Source: an uncultured bacterium
Lineage (GTDB): Bacteria > Patescibacteriota > Minisyncoccia > Phycocordibacterales > UBA9973
Direction of reading: 5' to 3'
Length of the DNA stretch: 8,836 bases
NCBI GenBank assembly: GCA_903854645.1
Contig: CAINWY010000011.1
Span: forward strand, 1-8,836
A program made the translations under genes and the position numbers. Positions 5,812 to 8,836 of the stretch are shown here, piece after piece. Positions within the stretch are counted from its first letter, which is position 1. Every line of letters begins with the position of its first letter. The notes under the pieces are model-generated. The model had not been told where the DNA came from and made no database searches. It saw only the letters and a list, made by a program, of their open reading frames with translations.

Positions 5812-7224
5812 ATGCGTACATACATTAAAGATTTGAAAGATTTTATTGGTTCGACTGTGAGTATTTCTGGGTGGGTGGATGTTCGTCGAGATCAAGGTAA
5901 GCTTGTATTTATGGATATGAGAGATATGACTGGATTAGTTCAAGGGGTTGTTTTACCAAACCACACTGAAGCAATGGATCAAATAAGGGAAGTCCGTACA
6001 GAATGGGTTCTAACTGTTACTGGAATCGTAAATAAAAGACCAGAAAGAAATATTAAAGAAGGAGTCTTAAATGGTGATATAGAACTAGAAATAACAGGAA
6101 TTGAAATATTAAACAAAGCAAATACTCCAAACTTTGATGTCACATCAGATGGCAGAGAAATTGGTGAAGATATTCGTCTGACTTATCGATATCTCGATCT
6201 TAGACGACCTAGAATGCAAAAGAATATTCGTAATCGTCACAAGTTAGCAAAATTTGTAAGAGATTTCTTAGATAAAGAAAATTTTATAGAGATAGAAACT
6301 CCAATATTAACTAAATCTACACCGGAAGGAGCGCGTGATTATATTGTCCCATCTAGATTATATAAGGGTACTTTTTATGCACTTCCTCAGTCTCCACAAC
6401 AATATAAACAACTACTAATGGCCTCTGGTATGGAAAAATATTTTCAAATTGCTAGATGTATGCGTGATGAAGATACACGCGGAGACCGTCAACCAGAATT
6501 TACACAGCTAGATATGGAGTTAAGTTTTGTTAATAAAGAAGATGTGATGGCTATTAATGAAAAATTACTTATTGAATTAGTTTCAAATCTATATCCACAC
6601 AAAAAAATTCAAGAAATACCATTTCCTAGAATTTCATACAAAGATGCAATTGAAAAATATGGTAATGACAGGCCTGATGTTCGAAATGACAAAAATGATC
6701 CAGACTCGTTAGCTTTCTGTTGGGTTATAGATTTTCCATTTTTTGAGAGAACGGATAAATCAGATAATCCAAATACTGAGGGGGAATGGACCTTTACTCA
6801 CAATCCTTTTTCTGAGCCCATTCCTGAACATAAATCCTGGGTACTGGAAAAAAAGAATCTTGCAGATGTATTGACTACACAATACGACATAACACTAAAT
6901 GGATACGAAATTGGTGGAGGAAGTATTCGGGCACATGAAGCTGAAACATTACGTAAGGTGTTAAATATTATAGGACATAAAGATGATGATATAGATAAAA
7001 ACTTCGGTCATATGTTAAATGCTTTCAAAACAGGCACACCGCCACATGGTGGCATTGCTTGGGGTTTTGACAGATTACTTATGTTGCTAGAAAATGAACC
7101 AAACATACGTGAAGTTATTGCTTTTCCAAAAACTGGTGAAGGTAAGGATTTAATGATGGAATCTCCATCATTAGTTTCAGATAAACAGCTTAAGGAATTA
7201 GGTATTAGTATAGATAAAAAATAA
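5812..7224 (+). CDS. aspS: Aspartyl-tRNA synthetase, bacterial type without GAD insertion domain
   Basis: Class II synthetase that charges tRNA-Asp, perhaps also tRNA-Asn if the organism uses the amidotransferase route; this cannot be decided here. The order is an N-terminal OB-fold anticodon-binding domain (SGWVDVRRDQGKLVFMDMRD, about 19-38), then the catalytic core: motif 1 region 156-175, LPQSPQQYKQLLMASG (191-206), motif 2 FQIARCMRDEDTRGDRQPEFTQLD (211-234), EIGGGSIR (366-373), and motif 3 GGIAWGFDRLLML (413-425, with R421). The motif 2 segment and LPQSPQ are of bacterial type. Bacterial AspRS usually has about 580-600 residues with a GAD domain inserted before the FLWVVDFP-like strand. 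Here only about ten residues (NDKNDPDSLA, 292-301) join DRPDVR to FCWVIDFP, giving 470 residues in total. The gene ends 1 nt before scpA. Confidence 0.97.
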   Translation: MRTYIKDLKDFIGSTVSISGWVDVRRDQGKLVFMDMRDMTGLVQGVVLPNHTEAMDQIREVRTEWVLTVTGIVNKRPERNIKEGVLNGDIELEITGIEILNKANTPNFDVTSDGREIGEDIRLTYRYLDLRRPRMQKNIRNRHKLAKFVRDFLDKENFIEIETPILTKSTPEGARDYIVPSRLYKGTFYALPQSPQQYKQLLMASGMEKYFQIARCMRDEDTRGDRQPEFTQLDMELSFVNKEDVMAINEKLLIELVSNLYPHKKIQEIPFPRISYKDAIEKYGNDRPDVRNDKNDPDSLAFCWVIDFPFFERTDKSDNPNTEGEWTFTHNPFSEPIPEHKSWVLEKKNLADVLTTQYDITLNGYEIGGGSIRAHEAETLRKVLNIIGHKDDDIDKNFGHMLNAFKTGTPPHGGIAWGFDRLLMLLENEPNIREVIAFPKTGEGKDLMMESPSLVSDKQLKELGISIDKK

Positions 7225-7225
7225 T

Positions 7226-8008
7226 ATGGATACAGAGGGTATTTCACCTAGTTACAAAGTTCATGCAGGATCATTTGAAGGTCCACTTGAAATTTTACTT
7301 TCTCTCATAGAGGCTAGGAAGCTTTTTGTAAATGAAATATCACTAGCAGATGTCACAAATGATTATATAGAATATGTAAAATCTCTGGCGGATGAGAATA
7401 GGAGCATAAACGATGTGTCATATTTCGTATTAATAGCTGCAACTCTTATTCTAATTAAATCAAAATCACTGCTCCCAAATCTGGCACTCACAGAAGATGA
7501 GACAGAGAAAATTGTTGATCTTGAAACCAGATTGAGATTGTATCAAGCTATTAAGAATGCAAGCGTAGATATCAAAAATAATTTTGGAGTAAAAATCATT
7601 TTTTCACCGTGTGATCGTATTTGGAGTGACCCGCTTTTTTCTCCTGACCCGCTTATAACAGTTGCAAATGTGGCAAATTCTATTAAAGATATTTTATCTC
7701 GTGCTCCCAAAAAAGAGGCCAAGCTTCCTGAAATCGAGATAAAGAAAATTATTAATATTGATCAAGTTATAAATAGCCTTACTGAAAGAATACAGTTAGC
7801 CATGAATATGTCATTCCGTGAATTTTCAAAAAGCCATGGAGCGGGGGATAAGGATGAAGCGAAAGTCCATGTTATTGTTTCGTTTCTAGCTATGTTAGAA
7901 TTGGTAAGAGTTGGTTTAATAGATGTAATACAAAATGCATCATTTGGAGATATTGAGATGAATAAGCAAAATTTATCAACTAATGAAACCGCCAATCAGG
8001 CGATATAA
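7226..8008 (+). CDS. scpA: Segregation and condensation protein A (kleisin of SMC-ScpAB)
   Basis: Kleisin subunit that bridges the SMC dimer heads and binds ScpB in the bacterial condensin, which organises and segregates the chromosome. At 260 residues it has normal length. The N-terminal signature is FEGPLEILLSLIEARKL (about 17-33) with ISLADVTNDYIEYV (38-51), and IKSKSLLP (77-84) is the conserved helix end. The middle is variable and predicted to be the ScpB-binding part. The C-terminal winged helix that contacts the SMC head spans about 214-247 (VSFLAMLELVRVGLIDVIQ, FGDIEM). It starts 1 nt after the aspS stop and ends 5 nt before scpB, so translational coupling is likely. No Shine-Dalgarno is visible. 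The smc gene is not in the window. Confidence 0.95.
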   Translation: MDTEGISPSYKVHAGSFEGPLEILLSLIEARKLFVNEISLADVTNDYIEYVKSLADENRSINDVSYFVLIAATLILIKSKSLLPNLALTEDETEKIVDLETRLRLYQAIKNASVDIKNNFGVKIIFSPCDRIWSDPLFSPDPLITVANVANSIKDILSRAPKKEAKLPEIEIKKIINIDQVINSLTERIQLAMNMSFREFSKSHGAGDKDEAKVHVIVSFLAMLELVRVGLIDVIQNASFGDIEMNKQNLSTNETANQAI

Positions 8009-8013
8009 AACAT

Positions 8014-8559
8014 ATGGCCATAGAATTAGAATCAAAAATCGAGGGATTACTTTTTTATAAAGGAGAAGATGTCACTATTAAAAAGCTGTCAGAACTTTTG
8101 AACGCCACCGAAACGGAGATAGAAGATGCACTAGAAAAACTTAAAATATCTCTTATAAATCGGGGAATTGTTCTCGTTCGAAAAGATGATAGCGTTGTCC
8201 TAGGCATTACAGGGGAACTTTCATCCATTATTGAATCCATTCGTAAGGAAGAAATTGCTAAAGAACTTTCAAAGGCATCATTAGAAACATTAACTATCGT
8301 TTTATACAAGAATGAAATATCCCGTAGTGAAATTGATTATATTCGTGGGGTAAATTCAAGCTTTATTCTTCGCAATTTACTAGTGCGTGGATTAGTTGAA
8401 AAGATAGTAGACCCAAAAGACACAAGACGTATGCTCTATAGGCCCACATTTGATACACTCTCTTATATGGGTATAACCTCAATAAAAGACCTTCCAAATT
8501 ACGAGCAAACAGTTGCTTCATTAACAGGTGTAATAAATCAAAACGAGAACAATGACTAA
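8014..8559 (+). CDS. scpB: Segregation and condensation protein B
   Basis: Dimeric accessory subunit that binds the kleisin ScpA in the SMC-ScpAB condensin. The 181-residue protein has two winged-helix domains. The first is at about 5-75 (IEGLLFYKGEDVTIKKLSELL...). The second is at about 85-155 and contains the family signature LSKASLETLTIVLYKNEISRSEIDYIRGVNSS, then a RGLVEKIVDPKDTRRMLYRPT wing and YMGITSIKDLP. Adjacent scpA strongly supports the call. The last 8 nt overlap the start of mraY, so expression of condensin and cell-wall genes is probably linked on one mRNA. Confidence 0.96.
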   Translation: MAIELESKIEGLLFYKGEDVTIKKLSELLNATETEIEDALEKLKISLINRGIVLVRKDDSVVLGITGELSSIIESIRKEEIAKELSKASLETLTIVLYKNEISRSEIDYIRGVNSSFILRNLLVRGLVEKIVDPKDTRRMLYRPTFDTLSYMGITSIKDLPNYEQTVASLTGVINQNENND

Positions 8560-8836
8560 CTCAATTAAAATTTTTCTGCCCGCAATTATTAGCTTCATTA
8601 TTGGCATACTCTTAACTCCAATCGCTACACATTATTTTTACAAATATAAAATGTGGAGAAGGGTATCACGAGACAATAATATTCCAAAACACGAAGTTTT
8701 GGGTTTTGCTAAAATTCACGATTCTATAGCAGAAACTTCAACACCACGTACTGGTGGTATGATAATTTGGATATCTGTTATTTTAACTGTTGCAATTGTT
8801 GCAATTATAGATTATTTATTTATGGGTAATCAATCA
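8552..8836 (+). CDS. mraY: MraY, phospho-N-acetylmuramoyl-pentapeptide transferase (5' part)
   Basis: Integral membrane enzyme that transfers phospho-MurNAc-pentapeptide from UDP to undecaprenyl phosphate, making lipid I for peptidoglycan. Only the first 95 codons are present; the frame is open to the window edge. Seen: a first membrane helix (about residues 7-25, FLPAIISFIIGILLTP), a cytoplasmic loop with YKYKMWRRVSR, the family motif TPRTGG (64-69, matching the TPTMGG of MraY) and a second helix from about 71. The start ATG overlaps the scpB stop region by 8 nt. WecA-like members of the same transferase family share this fold, but the TPxxGG motif placement and cell-wall-type context favour MraY. 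The catalytic Asp residues lie beyond the window. Confidence 0.85.
   Translation, partial: MTNSIKIFLPAIISFIIGILLTPIATHYFYKYKMWRRVSRDNNIPKHEVLGFAKIHDSIAETSTPRTGGMIIWISVILTVAIVAIIDYLFMGNQS

Noticed and set aside
4..8836. Recoded TGA (as in Gracilibacteria/SR1)
   Set aside because: All recognised genes end cleanly at TAA or TAG with family-typical lengths and no TGA inside a conserved domain; tryptophan positions are conventional.

Overview
The window looks like a chromosomal housekeeping segment of a small, AT-rich bacterium. My best reading is a Candidatus Patescibacteria (CPR) lineage close to Paceibacteria/Parcubacteria. This rests on several things: tightly packed or overlapping genes, almost no Shine-Dalgarno sequences, short versions of several proteins, an L21 with a basic N-terminal extension and no rpmA next to it, and RecR and MraY sequences of the type I associate with that group. 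The lineage call is inference from memory, not a search. The genetic code appears standard: stops are TAA throughout except one TAG in cysS. No mobile element, CRISPR array, tRNA or rRNA gene was recognised.

Layout. (1) Positions 4-1871, minus strand: a short CorA-N-domain-like, tail-anchored protein whose 3' end overlaps the start of cysS. (2) 1872-1973: a divergent promoter region with a dyad, firing left into the corA-like/cysS pair and right into rplU. (3) 1974-2336, plus strand: rplU (ribosomal protein L21), facing recR across a perfect 17-bp hairpin that can terminate in both directions. (4) 2380-4484, minus strand: dnaB followed by recR. (5) 4485-4589: a second divergent promoter region. 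(6) 4590-8836, plus strand: trpS, a small two-helix membrane protein, aspS, scpA, scpB and the beginning of mraY, nearly gapless and probably one operon with a possible internal promoter before aspS.

Function. Three aminoacyl-tRNA synthetases (Cys, Trp, Asp) and L21 serve translation. DnaB and RecR serve replication and recombination repair. ScpA and ScpB are the two accessory subunits of the SMC condensin. MraY starts the lipid-linked stage of peptidoglycan synthesis, so the right edge probably runs into a cell-wall/division cluster.

The most notable signals are: consensus-like -10 boxes 7-10 nt upstream of the first genes of four transcription units, implying leaderless or near-leaderless mRNAs; a bacterial-type AspRS without the usual GAD insertion domain; the truncated CorA-like protein; an unrecognised small membrane protein between trpS and aspS; and a sharp rise in GC inside dnaB. 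I did not find a clearly new multi-gene system here.
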